64,000 bases of DNA from positions 1-64,000 of the forward strand of contig JANYLK010000055.1 in assembly GCA_025357875.1 (NCBI GenBank). The letters are read 5' to 3'. The first letter of the stretch is position 1; every line of letters starts with the position of its first letter. This document shows, piece by piece, positions 8,445 to 18,351 of this stretch. The notes below the pieces were generated by a model. The model searched no databases, was not told the DNA's origin, and worked only from the letters and a program-made list of their open reading frames with translations. The translations under genes and the position numbers were made by a program. The stretch comes from Granulicella sp. GTDB lineage: Bacteria > Acidobacteriota > Terriglobia > Terriglobales > Acidobacteriaceae.

Positions 8445-8460
8445 TTTATCATTCATGTAC

Positions 8461-8550
8461 GGAAGAGTGGCCGAGTGGTTGATGGCTCCAGTCTTGAAAA
8501 CTGGCGTACCCGAAAGGGTATCGGGGGTTCGAATCCCTCCTCTTCCGCCA
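8461..8550 (+). tRNA. tRNA-Ser (anticodon TGA)
   Basis: GGAAGAG at the 5' end pairs with CTCTTCC at the 3' end, followed by GCCA. The anticodon stem-loop is CCAGT-CTTGAAA-ACTGG, with TGA as anticodon, reading UCN serine codons. The long variable arm (GTACCCGAAAGGGTATC) is that of a class II tRNA. T-arm: GGGGGTTCGAATCCCTC. The 90-nt length with encoded CCA is normal for serine. Broken mobile-element genes lie on both sides, so it is a plausible integration site. Confidence 0.97.
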
Positions 8551-8828
8551 TCTATCTTTAGAATCCACATCTTTCGAGAAATAAGCCCTGACACATCCGT
8601 ATTTCCCGGCAATCTCGCCCGATCGTCGATCGGAATGGAACTGGAGAGCCTACTCCGATAGTGCAGTTGCGGGCCGTTTGGCTGGTACTTCTCTATTGGC
8701 CAAAGTGGCAGTTCCGTTTCGATTCGCATTATGACTGAAGGAATTTGACTCTGGGGCGGTGGCATGATCCCGGGCTGAGCTAAGGCCGCCGCACCGCTTG
8801 AGGAGTTGGCGGCTTGACGCGGTGCTAG

Positions 8829-9314
8829 CTAAGCGGATTTTGTGGGCAGACTAAATTCCTGCTCACGCCAGTTCATTGGGATTACCCTAAGCAGGTCGCC
8901 AAGCGACAACGGCAGCGAACCGGTCCTGTTCATCAGACTTTCGATTGACTGAGGACTCAGCTGAACCAGCTTCATCTGCGCGTGAAGGAAGCGTCGTGAC
9001 AGGCCATGCATGCCGGCGAGTTGCGAGATACTGCCGGCTTCTCCTGTGGTAAGTTGCTCGTACCAGAGCCGGGCCCGGGCAATGGCTTTGAGAATAGCCT
9101 GACGGCTCGCCTCCGTCGTAATGTTCGTGTTGCCGACGATGAGGCGCAGGGCGCGGCCCTGGGAAATATGGCGGAAGGGGCATTCGATCGAGGTTACAAG
9201 TTGCAGATGGTTGTGGGGCGGGACGGTGGTGTTTCCGGCTCGGTTGTCAGCCGTAGGAGTATTGTTGCCGAGGAGTTGTTGGATGTACTGGGGTACCTGG
9301 ATTCGGATTTCCAC
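8829..9314 (-). pseudogene. C-terminal fragment of a serine recombinase/resolvase
   Basis: The minus-strand peptide contains ILKAIARARLWYEQLTTGEA, SISQLAGMHGLSRRFLHAQM and SLGDLLRVIPMNWREQEFSL. This is the helix-turn-helix tail found at the end of large serine recombinases associated with mobile elements. The catalytic resolvase domain, the recombinase domain and the zinc ribbon are all missing, so it is a fragment rather than a gene. The ATG at 9312-9314 is only the first Met of the open frame. It lies 280 nt downstream of the tRNA-Ser 3' end, the usual place for an integrase, with nothing else recognisable in between. Confidence 0.7.
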
Positions 9315-9468
9315 CCTTTTAGGCGGTTGCGAAAGATGGCGATCTCACACGGCACCGCTGCGCGTTTGAGCGTCTCGCAGTCAGCTACCGTCAGGCGCAA
9401 GCTCCCAGAGGATGCTGTCCCAACTCCCCGCCCGCCTATAATCGTCTCACTGACGGAGGCCGCTCTCG

Positions 9469-11922
9469 ATGGACACAAGCACAAGCCGGAGGAAGATCGT
9501 CAGCATCGTTCTCGGCTCTGTAGTGCTGGTGTTGCTTGCTATCTTTACGGCGATGAACGCGTTCAGCCTCAAGTTCCTCACGCCCGCGACCGCTGGCGAG
9601 ATCGTCGTCTTCACCGGCCTCTCCGCCGTCGCGTTTCTGCTATTCGTCGCTGTCCTGGTCCTGCTCGCGCGCAACGTGCTGAAACTGTACGCCGACCAGC
9701 GCCACAGCGTTATGGGCACCCGACTGCGCACCCGCATGCTTTCGGGTGCCGTACTCGTGTCACTGGTTCCGTTGGTCTTCATGTTCCTCTTCAGCTACGA
9801 CCTGATGAACCGTGCCGTCGACCGCTGGTTCTCGCAGAATCCCTACGAAATCCGCACCGATTCGAACCGACTTGCACTCGAGCTCGCCCAGTACACATCG
9901 TCCAACGCACGAATCGAAGCCGAATCCATCGCTGCATCGATTCCCGCAATCGACATCGCCGGAGCACAAACGTTTTACCCTTCCGCACATCCAACCCGCC
10001 ATACCGCAGCTAGCGCCACTCCGGACCGCGCCAGCATCGATCGCGTCCTGCATCAGCACGAGATTACCCTGCAAAACGGATTCGCCGTCGTCTACCGCGA
10101 AGGTCATCCCATCGCCACGTTCCACATGCCGCAGAGCATGGGAGCACCTGCCCAGGTCCGAACCTGGCTCCCCGACCAGAATGCCAGCGATGAGGATGGT
10201 GACACCGCAATACCTCCCGGCCACAAGACCGGCGACGACGATGTAATGGACGCCTCAATCGACGCTGCTATCCTGGCCGCAGCGCAGCGCAACGACCTGC
10301 CGATATTCTCGCAGGGCGACACCGACTACGCGCTCGGCACTGCCGCAATGAAGCAGGGCGGGATCGCGGTTGTTGGTCTGCCTCTTCCCCACGGCCTCTC
10401 CGCCACCGTAACTCGTTTTCAAAACGCCGTCGATGATTACTGGAAAGCCTATCGTCAGCGCCGCCAGATTCGCATCCTCTACACGCTGCTGCTGTTGATG
10501 ATGACCAGTCTCGCGCTTTTTGCCATGAGTTGGCTGGCACTGCATCTCTCCAAACAAGTGACCAAACCGGTTGAGGCACTTGGCGATGCAATGCAGGCCA
10601 TTGCCGCCGGAGACTATGCCCACCGCGTAGGCGAGAGTGCCACTGATGAACTCGGCGAACTCGCTCGCAGCTTCAATCACATGGCAGCCGATCTGGAAGG
10701 CAGCCGTCAGGCGGTCGAAAGCTCCAACCTGCAACTCTCTGCCGCCAACGCCACGCTCGAAGCTCGGCGCAACGAGCTCGAAACCATGCTCGAAACCATT
10801 CCCAACGGCGTAGCCACGCTCGACACGAAACGCTGTATCGTCCTGGCAAATCGCGCGCTCTCCGAGATGCTCGACCCGGGCGGCCAGACCCCATTCATCG
10901 GCAGTTCCATCGACGCCATTTTTCCCGCAGAGGCACTTGAGTCCATCAACCATTTACTCCGACGCAGCCATCGCATGGGATCCGCTTCGGGTGAGATGGA
11001 GATGACCGCCCCAGCCAACGGCGTGCGCAGCGGAGGCACCATGTATCTGCTCGCTACCGTCGCGCTACTCGAAACCGGAAGTGGCCCCGAGCGCACCCAT
11101 CATGGATATGTCCTCGTTCTCGAAAACGCGACTGAACTCCTCCGCGCGCAGAAACAGTCCGCCTGGAAAGAAGTAGCCCGCCGCGTCGCCCACGAGATCA
11201 AAAATCCGCTGACACCCATCTCCCTCTCCGCCGAACAGATCCATCGCCACATCGATCGTCTCGGCGCAACCCTCGCCGCCGCCGAACTCGAATCGCCCTC
11301 CATCGCCGTCATCCGCCGCTCCAGCGAGGTCATCTCTTCTTCAGTCGAAAGTATGAGGATGTTGGTCGATCAGTTTGCCTCGCTCGCGCAGTTCCCGGCA
11401 GCGCAGCCGCGCCCCGCCGACCTCAACCCCATCGTCGATAACTCGCTCGCTCTCTTCACCGGCCGCCTGCAAAACATCCGCCTGGTTAAGCGCCTCGCGC
11501 CCAATCTCCCACTCATCCTCGCCGACCCCGAAGCCATGAAGCGTGCCCTCGGCAACCTCATCGACAATGCCGCCGAGGCCATGCAGCAATCGCTACTCCG
11601 CGAACTCCGAGTCTCCACCAACCTGCTGCGCAGCGGTATGGTCGAACTCACTATTTCCGACACCGGCTCAGGCCTCACCGACGAGATGCGCGAGCGCCTC
11701 TTCCTCCCTTACTTCTCAACCAAGCAACGCGGCACCGGTCTCGGCCTGGCCATCGCGGCCAAAATTATTCAGGAACATCAGGGCACCATCCGTGCCGAAA
11801 AGAACTACCCCGCGGGCGCAAAGTTCATCGTCGAACTTCCCCCAGCGACCACGACCGAAGCGGAATCTCCCGACACTTCAACCGCCGAAGCCTCACCCGT
11901 CGCCACTACCACTATTCTCTAA
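9469..11922 (+). CDS. NtrY-type membrane sensor histidine kinase
   Basis: An 817-residue kinase. Three membrane segments lie near residues 10-35, 45-68 and 90-112. They are followed by a roughly 220-residue extracytoplasmic region, a fourth membrane segment near 338-358, a HAMP linker (about 356-410, ending ELGELARSFNHMAADLEGSR), a PAS-like domain, then the kinase core. The H-box ARRVAHEIKNPLTPISLSAE (phospho-acceptor H575) is of the NtrY subtype. The ATPase part has NLIDNAAEAM (N box), ISDTGSGL (G1) and GTGLGLAIAAKIIQEH (G2). It pairs with the response regulator 274 nt downstream. The signal is unknown. NtrY homologues are linked to nitrogen or envelope regulation; which of these applies here cannot be told from the sequence. 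Confidence 0.93.
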   Translation: MDTSTSRRKIVSIVLGSVVLVLLAIFTAMNAFSLKFLTPATAGEIVVFTGLSAVAFLLFVAVLVLLARNVLKLYADQRHSVMGTRLRTRMLSGAVLVSLVPLVFMFLFSYDLMNRAVDRWFSQNPYEIRTDSNRLALELAQYTSSNARIEAESIAASIPAIDIAGAQTFYPSAHPTRHTAASATPDRASIDRVLHQHEITLQNGFAVVYREGHPIATFHMPQSMGAPAQVRTWLPDQNASDEDGDTAIPPGHKTGDDDVMDASIDAAILAAAQRNDLPIFSQGDTDYALGTAAMKQGGIAVVGLPLPHGLSATVTRFQNAVDDYWKAYRQRRQIRILYTLLLLMMTSLALFAMSWLALHLSKQVTKPVEALGDAMQAIAAGDYAHRVGESATDELGELARSFNHMAADLEGSRQAVESSNLQLSAANATLEARRNELETMLETIPNGVATLDTKRCIVLANRALSEMLDPGGQTPFIGSSIDAIFPAEALESINHLLRRSHRMGSASGEMEMTAPANGVRSGGTMYLLATVALLETGSGPERTHHGYVLVLENATELLRAQKQSAWKEVARRVAHEIKNPLTPISLSAEQIHRHIDRLGATLAAAELESPSIAVIRRSSEVISSSVESMRMLVDQFASLAQFPAAQPRPADLNPIVDNSLALFTGRLQNIRLVKRLAPNLPLILADPEAMKRALGNLIDNAAEAMQQSLLRELRVSTNLLRSGMVELTISDTGSGLTDEMRERLFLPYFSTKQRGTGLGLAIAAKIIQEHQGTIRAEKNYPAGAKFIVELPPATTTEAESPDTSTAEASPVATTTIL

Positions 11923-11960
11923 ACAGAGCGCAGATTCGACCTCCCCCTTCGCATCCTCCC

Positions 11961-11989
11961 TTGACACCCAGGTGTATACCTCCTTAGAT
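11961..11989 (+). promoter_or_regulatory. Putative promoter with an overlapping near-palindrome
   Basis: A perfect TTGACA (11961-11966) is followed after 17 nt by TTAGAT (11984-11989). The spacer contains AGGTGTATACCT, an imperfect palindrome around GTATAC. A repressor bound there would block the promoter. It lies between the sensor and regulator genes, about 200 nt before the regulator start, so the regulator may be transcribed on its own. Confidence 0.45.
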
Positions 11990-12064
11990 AGAAACAGAAT
12001 CCATCAGCATCAGGGTTGTGTCTTCGCCGACTTCAAAGCAACCATAGCTTCAACGTTTTGAATA

Positions 12065-12094
12065 TTTTGCAAACTAGCTCCTTTGTTTGCAAAA
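12065..12094. promoter_or_regulatory. Perfect 10-bp inverted repeat upstream of the response regulator
   Basis: TTTTGCAAAC (12065-12074) and GTTTGCAAAA (12085-12094) are exact reverse complements with a 10-nt spacer. A further TGCAAA follows at 12098-12103. The spacing puts the arm centres two helical turns apart, as expected for an operator bound by a dimer. It is AT-rich and lacks a T-run, so a terminator is less likely. The binding protein is unknown. Confidence 0.5.
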
Positions 12095-12195
12095 TTATGC
12101 AAATCGACTGGCCTAGTAAGTGGTTTTTATAGTGTTATGCAGCAATCGATACCCGGGGTGGGGCAACCGATGGCAACGCCGAGTACCATAATCAC

Positions 12196-13590
<1,395 letters not shown>

Positions 13591-13622
13591 CGCTGAAACT
13601 TACCAAGCTAAACTTTTTTGGC

Positions 13623-13772
13623 TGTCATTCTGAGCGCAGCGAAGAATCCCCGCCTTTGCACTTGCCTTTGCACTTGCCTTTGCACTTGCCTTTGCACTTG
13701 CCTTTGCACTTGCCTTTGCACTTGCCTTTGCACTTGCACTTGCACTTGCACTTGCACTTGCACTTGCATTTG
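13623..13772. repeat. Dispersed repeat followed by 12-bp and 6-bp tandem repeats
   Basis: TGTCATTCTGAGCGCAGCGA (from 13623) is a repeat scattered in many acidobacterial genomes. It runs into seven perfect copies of CCTTTGCACTTG (13653-13736) and then five perfect copies of CACTTG (13737-13766) with one imperfect copy, CATTTG. The 6-mer is the second half of the 12-mer, so the shorter array looks like a product of slippage. A further palindrome, CCAGGGCTTCAGCCCTGG, follows near 13791-13808. The reverse frame would encode (Ala-Ser/Lys)n but has no gene signals. Copy number is probably variable. Confidence 0.9.
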
Positions 13773-13866
13773 CCTTGGCTCCTAAGATAGGCCAGGGCTT
13801 CAGCCCTGGCATCCCCGCCCCGCCACAAACCGGGCTTCAGCCCCTGGGGTATGCTCTTTTACAGGA

Positions 13867-14046
13867 ATGCATGAAGAACAGACGCGGCAAATCTCCACGC
13901 GCCTCCAACAAAACCGCCAAACCGCCCCACTCTTCGACACGCCAGCATTCACCCGCCACCTCGAAGCCGCCTACACCGCAATGCAAGCCCGCCATCAAGC
14001 AGCGCAATCACCAGGCCACATCCACTTCGCCAGCCACTCGTTGTGA
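13867..14046 (+). pseudogene. C-terminal remnant of a TPR/O-GlcNAc-transferase (SPINDLY-type) protein
   Basis: The frame starting ATG CAT GAA GAA contains PLFDTPAFTRHLEAAYTAMQ and ends after ARHQAAQSPGHIHFASHSL at TGA 14044-14046. LFDT.RFTRHLEAAY is the closing motif of bacterial proteins with TPR repeats plus an O-linked GlcNAc transferase domain, normally 500-700 residues long. Only 59 codons remain, directly after a repeat array, so the rest was lost by deletion. Nothing suggests that it is expressed. Confidence 0.6.
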
Positions 14047-14085
14047 TGTCTAGCTTCTAAAACGCTAGCGGGCTACCGAGGTCCA

Positions 14086-14358
14086 CTAGCCGGCGGTTGT
14101 AGGGTCGATCATGCGCCGCACGGCCTGTACCGAGTCGGCAGGGAAGCCGCCCAGCCTTGCATGCTCGCGAACGGTCGCCTCATCCGCAGCTATATAGATA
14201 CAGTAGATTTTGTCGTCGGTGACAAACGATTCCAGCCACTGTACCTGCGGCCCAATCTCGCGAATCACTGAGCAGGATTTCTGTGAGATTCCCTGCAACT
14301 GCTCCGGTGTCAGCTTTCCCGCACCTGGAATATTCCGTTCAATCACAAACTTTGGCAC
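14086..14358 (-). CDS. DUF4242-family small protein
   Basis: A 90-residue protein starting (V)PKFVIERNIPGAGKLTPEQL. It contains WLESFVTDDKIYCIYIA and ends in the conserved AVRRMIDPT pattern, which marks DUF4242 (single-domain ferredoxin-like fold, function not established). The start is taken as GTG at 14356-14358, because GGGAGG lies 7 nt upstream and the homologous region begins there; an in-frame ATG further up would add 22 residues without similarity. It stands alone and is convergent with the gene remnant to its left. Confidence 0.8.
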   Translation of the reverse strand: MPKFVIERNIPGAGKLTPEQLQGISQKSCSVIREIGPQVQWLESFVTDDKIYCIYIAADEATVREHARLGGFPADSVQAVRRMIDPTTAG

Positions 14359-14521
14359 TCGCGACCCTCCCAAGATTTTCGTAGAATAGCATAGCGCCCG
14401 CAGCCTGGGCTTGACGTACACCACAGGTTGCTACACCGCCGATCTCGGGAGCATGCTTCCCCAACCCACCCCGCACCCCAGTACACTAGGTTGATTCCCT
14501 GCACTCCCCGGAGACCACAAC

Positions 14522-15850
14522 ATGCGCGCATCTTCATTCCTATTGCTGCTATCCCTCTCCGCCGCGCCCCTCGCCGCGCAAGACAACTCCGCCTTCCTCA
14601 AGCAGCAGATGCCCGGCCTCGTCGACACTTATAAAGACTTGCATGCCCACCCTGAGCTCTCGCACTTCGAGCAACGCACCTCTACTCTGCTTGCCGCCGA
14701 ACTGCGCAAAGCTGGCTATACCGTCACCGACCACATCGGCGTCTACCCCGACGGCACCCACGCCTTCGGAGTCGTCGGCATCCTCAAGAACGGCACCGGC
14801 CCAACCCTCCTCATCCGTGCCGATATGGATGCACTCCCTATCATCGAACAGACCGGAACCACCTACGCCAGCCATGTCATGACCAAGACCAAATCCGGCC
14901 TAGACACCGGGGTCATGCATGCCTGCGGACATGACGTCCACACCACTGTCCTCATCGGCACCGCGCGCGCCCTCGCCGCCGCAAAGTCGCAGTGGCATGG
15001 AACACTCATGCTCATCGGCCAGCCGTCCGAAGAGACCATCGACGGCGCCAAAGCCATGCTCGCCGACCACCTCTACGAGCGTTTCGGCAAGCCCGACATG
15101 GTCATCGGCCTGCACGACACAAACCAGCACGCCGCCGGCACCATCGGAATTACCGCCGGTCCCGCGATGGCCAGTTCTACCTCCATCGACGTCACCATCC
15201 GCGGCATCGGCGGTCACGGCTCTAGTCCTGAGGTAGGCCGCGACCCCATCGTCCTCGCTGCCATGTACATCCTGCAGATCCAGACCATCGTCAGTCGTGA
15301 AGAAGATCCCCGCGACCCATCCGTCGTCACCGTCGGCGACATTCACGGCGGCACCAAGCGCAACATCATTCCTGACGAGGTGAAGCTCGAACTCACCGCC
15401 CGCGCCTTCTCCGACAAAGCGCGCCAGACCATCCTCGACGGCCTCCGCCAGATGGCCACCGGTGTCGCCACCTCCGCGGGCCTGCCCCCCGACAAGATGC
15501 CCACCGTAACCGTCCTCGAGGACGAGTCCACGCCGTCCCTCTACAACGACCCCGCCATGTCGGCGCGCGTCAAAGCCACCTTGGAGAAGACCCTTGGCCC
15601 ATCCAACGTCTTCGACGACCTCCGCCAGATGGGCAGCGAAGACGTCGGCATCTTCGGCCTGGAAGGCAACAAGGTTCCCGTCGTCTATTTCTGGCTCGGA
15701 GCCATGTACCCTAATCGCTTCGCCACCGCGAAGGCCGCCGGCAAGGAACTCCCCGGCATGCACACCAACAAGTTCGAACCGGACCCCGAACCCACCCTCG
15801 AAACCGGCGTCCGCTCCCTCACCGCCGTCGCCATCTCGCTGCTCCAGTAG
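14522..15850 (+). CDS. Secreted M20-family amidohydrolase/peptidase
   Basis: A 442-residue metallo-hydrolase of the M20D (hippurate/IAA-amino-acid hydrolase) group, with a signal peptide (MRASSFLLLLSLSAAPLAAQ). Metal-site motifs are LLIRADMDALPI, GVMHACGHDVHTTVLIG, IGQPSEET and GLHDTN; the lid domain follows GIGGHGSSPE. It probably removes acyl or amide groups from amino-acid conjugates outside the cytoplasm; the substrate is unknown. GGAGA 7 nt before the ATG supports the start. Single-gene unit. Confidence 0.88.
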   Translation: MRASSFLLLLSLSAAPLAAQDNSAFLKQQMPGLVDTYKDLHAHPELSHFEQRTSTLLAAELRKAGYTVTDHIGVYPDGTHAFGVVGILKNGTGPTLLIRADMDALPIIEQTGTTYASHVMTKTKSGLDTGVMHACGHDVHTTVLIGTARALAAAKSQWHGTLMLIGQPSEETIDGAKAMLADHLYERFGKPDMVIGLHDTNQHAAGTIGITAGPAMASSTSIDVTIRGIGGHGSSPEVGRDPIVLAAMYILQIQTIVSREEDPRDPSVVTVGDIHGGTKRNIIPDEVKLELTARAFSDKARQTILDGLRQMATGVATSAGLPPDKMPTVTVLEDESTPSLYNDPAMSARVKATLEKTLGPSNVFDDLRQMGSEDVGIFGLEGNKVPVVYFWLGAMYPNRFATAKAAGKELPGMHTNKFEPDPEPTLETGVRSLTAVAISLLQ

Positions 15851-16693
15851 CCGCGGCTTTCGCATGAACTTTCAGGCGTCGTCGCCGCTGTGATTACGAT
15901 CATTCGCTCAAGCACAAACTGTCTCAGCTTCAGCATGAGTAGTTCAAGGCGTCGTCTCCGCTCTGACTACAATCATTCGCATAGGCGAACCCTTGTCTCG
16001 GCTTTGCACCCGAGGGCCGAAGGCCCGCTACATACCAGCCTAGGCCGAAGGCCTAGGTCGCGGCTCAGGCCTCTTAATCATCAGTCCTCCGTGCCCACGG
16101 CCAATTAGTCCGCCGATGCTCAACTTCCCGGCAAACTCTTCCCAAGGCACGCGCACCCAAGGCACGCAAACCCACTCACCAGCACCCCAAGGCCCAGGCA
16201 CCCTCAAAGCCGTCATTCTGGACTCAGTTTCATCGAGTCCAGAATCTCGGTAGTTTTTCGCCTGCGCCATACCTTCATAACCCGAGACACAAGCCAGCCA
16301 AATCCTGTCAACCCCTCAAACGGTTGAAAACGCAGCCAACCGTAACTAACCAAACCACTTATATCTTCAAAATAGTTGGCGTAACAGTTATGGTCAATCC
16401 TATATACTTGAAATAGTAAAGAAGCGCCCGGAGACGATCCGGGCGTTTCTCTTTGCAACAAGGGACTTATGAATGATGAAGAGCAGCCCGCTGGCGGAAA
16501 TCTGCTTCAATCCAATCGCTCATGGTAAGTCGTTTATTATGAGTATTTTAGCCGTAAGTCTCTTACGTCGAATATCTTGGAGATATCCACCGGCCGTAAC
16601 CGACTCAATCCAATAAGTTTATCCCCAAGGTATACGCCCGGGGGGGGAGGGGCCCCCGAGTCATCTTATCGAGGTGTTCCGCCCCTCCACCAA
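15851..16693. repeat. 840-nt gene-free region rich in short repeats and hairpins
   Basis: No credible gene. An imperfect direct repeat of about 37 bp (15871-15907 and 15943-15980) shares the pattern GGCGTCGTC.CCGCT.TGA.TAC.ATCATTCGC. A palindrome, CCTAGGCC-GAA-GGCCTAGG, lies near 16041-16059. A 10-bp hairpin, TTCTGGACTC/GAGTCCAGAA, spans 16216-16244. Other parts are C-rich (CCCAAGGCACGC repeated near 16142-16175), and a G-run followed by C-run lies near 16640-16660. This resembles the repeat-laden intergenic DNA of acidobacteria. Confidence 0.6.
16423..16453. terminator. Intrinsic-terminator-like hairpin
   Basis: CGCCCGGA-GACGA-TCCGGGCG forms an 8-bp GC stem, followed by TTTCTCTTT on the plus strand and, on the minus strand, by CTTCTTTACT. 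It could stop transcription in both directions. The nearest plus-strand gene ends 570 nt upstream, so what it terminates is unclear. Confidence 0.55.
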
Positions 16694-18349
16694 TTATTGC
16701 GAGGCGGGAGGGACAGGCACTGCAGGCGGGGCGGGCAGCGAAGGCGGCACGCGCGGTGCCTTCGGCGTATGTGGCAACTTCGGCGCGATCGGCGGCGGGA
16801 GCATTGTGATCCTGGGCCGAGCCGGAGGAATAGGCGGCAGGGGCAGCACATCGCCCTTGTGCACCGAGATCTCCGCGTTGGTGGTTGTGATGTGGATCGC
16901 CGAACTGCCTGCACCCACTGTTCCAGTCAGGTTCTTATCATCCTCGGATCCGCTGGTCTGCAGTTCAAAGTCGGTACTGACGTTTCCGTTGGTCGTGCGC
17001 GCCTCCATGGTGAAGCTCGCCTTCTCCGGCAGCGTTGTGTGGATTGCACCATCGCGATCTTCCAGCGTGATATTGCCGATAGTCGGCGCGGCCGTCAGGT
17101 CGATGCTCCCCTTGCGGTTGGTAACCGCAATGTCCCCGGCGATGCGTTCAAGCGTTATATTGCGATTGCTCGTAGTCACGACAACTGGCCCCATCACCTG
17201 GTCTGCGGAAATTCCGGAACTGCTAATCTCGGTCTCGCCGTCCAGTCGCGCAAACTGCAGGTCGGTACGGCTTGAGTGGAAGTGGATCGTACCGTTGATG
17301 TGTTGCAGATGGGTCGTGCCGAAGAACTCGCCGTTGATGGCAATGCCGCCGTTAACATCTGTGAACGTTAGATCCTGCGCGTGACCCTGAATTGCGATAT
17401 CGCCATCCATGCTGCGCGCCGTAATCGATGAGCCGTGGTTGTTGATATGGGCGGTCGTCTGCCCGGTAATCGCAGAGAGTTCGATGTCGCCTCGATTCGC
17501 CGTAACGTTGACCGGAGCTTTGATGGACGAGATGTGGATGTCGCCCCGATTCGCCGTTATCGACGTAGCCGCCGCCGCGGGGACTGTGATCACCAGGTCA
17601 GACCGCGTGCCTTCGACCACAGGCATCGTCAATGCGAACGTTGAACCTTCGACGTTGGTCGTGGGAGTCAACCGCTTGGTCTTGCTGTCCGCATCCGAGT
17701 CGCTGCTCGCGTACACCTGCTTGTGGATGGCGATGTGGATGCGATTGTCGTCGCTGGTGCCGCTGACGGTGACATCGCCACGCGGGTTGACCACGCTCAG
17801 GCCGCCTGAGGTGAAGGCGAAGTCGACGTTTTGATCGCTCTCATGCTTGTCGCCCAGAAATTCGTCAAGGTTATCCAGGTTGGACTGCCAACCGTATAGC
17901 CAGTGGTCGCCGTTGATGTGCATTCGCGCCTGGTCCGCGACCAAGCCCACTCCTCCAATGATTAGCAACAGGGTGAATACCCCGCCGCCAATCGAGCGCC
18001 GATACCGCGGCGTCTGCGGATCACGAAGCAGAAACTGGTCCAGCGCCCACTCGGCCAGCACGATGACGCCAGCGCCAACCAGAAGCAAGGGCCACCAGTG
18101 GCCGTACCATCCCCAGAAGTGGCTGCGATCCAGCCTCCCTGTCTGCATCAGGAGAAAGATCACACCAACCGCGATCAGCAGCGTCGGACCAAGGATCGAG
18201 CCGCGCCGCATACCGCGCATCTGGTAGCGCATCTGCTCTCGCTGGGCGCGCATGGCGTCACGCTGCATGCGGGCCTGGTCGCGCAGGAAACGGCGTTGTG
18301 CGCGGGGATCGAATCCCGGCGGAGGGTACGGAGGAGGATAGCCTGCCAT
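16694..18349 (-). CDS. Membrane protein with LiaF-like transmembrane region and DUF4097 beta-repeat domain
   Basis: A 551-residue protein. A Pro-rich, Arg/Gln-rich cytoplasmic start (residues 1-50) is followed by three or four hydrophobic segments (about 52-70, 80-102, 120-142) of the LiaI/LiaF type. A long outer domain of DUF4097 adhesin-like beta repeats follows (INPRGDVTVSGTSDD, VNVTANRGDIELSAITGQTT, INNHGSSITARSMDGDIA), then a Pro-rich C-terminus. It is the last gene of the sigma/anti-sigma operon; AAGGA lies 8 nt before the ATG. The family is tied to cell-envelope stress responses. The exact function is unknown. Confidence 0.85.
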   Translation of the reverse strand: MAGYPPPYPPPGFDPRAQRRFLRDQARMQRDAMRAQREQMRYQMRGMRRGSILGPTLLIAVGVIFLLMQTGRLDRSHFWGWYGHWWPLLLVGAGVIVLAEWALDQFLLRDPQTPRYRRSIGGGVFTLLLIIGGVGLVADQARMHINGDHWLYGWQSNLDNLDEFLGDKHESDQNVDFAFTSGGLSVVNPRGDVTVSGTSDDNRIHIAIHKQVYASSDSDADSKTKRLTPTTNVEGSTFALTMPVVEGTRSDLVITVPAAAATSITANRGDIHISSIKAPVNVTANRGDIELSAITGQTTAHINNHGSSITARSMDGDIAIQGHAQDLTFTDVNGGIAINGEFFGTTHLQHINGTIHFHSSRTDLQFARLDGETEISSSGISADQVMGPVVVTTSNRNITLERIAGDIAVTNRKGSIDLTAAPTIGNITLEDRDGAIHTTLPEKASFTMEARTTNGNVSTDFELQTSGSEDDKNLTGTVGAGSSAIHITTTNAEISVHKGDVLPLPPIPPARPRITMLPPPIAPKLPHTPKAPRVPPSLPAPPAVPVPPASQ

Positions 18350-18351
18350 GA

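Noticed and set aside
7956-8765. Long minus-strand open frame of 269 codons across the antitoxin, toxin remnant and tRNA-Ser
   Set aside because: It runs antisense through a tRNA and a clear antitoxin gene, and its peptide contains the typical read-through of a tRNA complement.
13653-13772. CRISPR array
   Set aside because: The repeats are 12 and 6 bp with no spacers, and no cas genes are nearby.
13600-13828. Minus-strand frames of (Ala-Ser-Ala-Lys)n and (Cys-Lys-Gly)n
   Set aside because: They are translations of a simple tandem repeat and have no start signals or homologues.
14900-15865. Long minus-strand open frame of 321 codons
   Set aside because: It is antisense to the M20 amidohydrolase; its Gly/Asp/Val-rich peptide is the usual shadow of GC-rich coding DNA.
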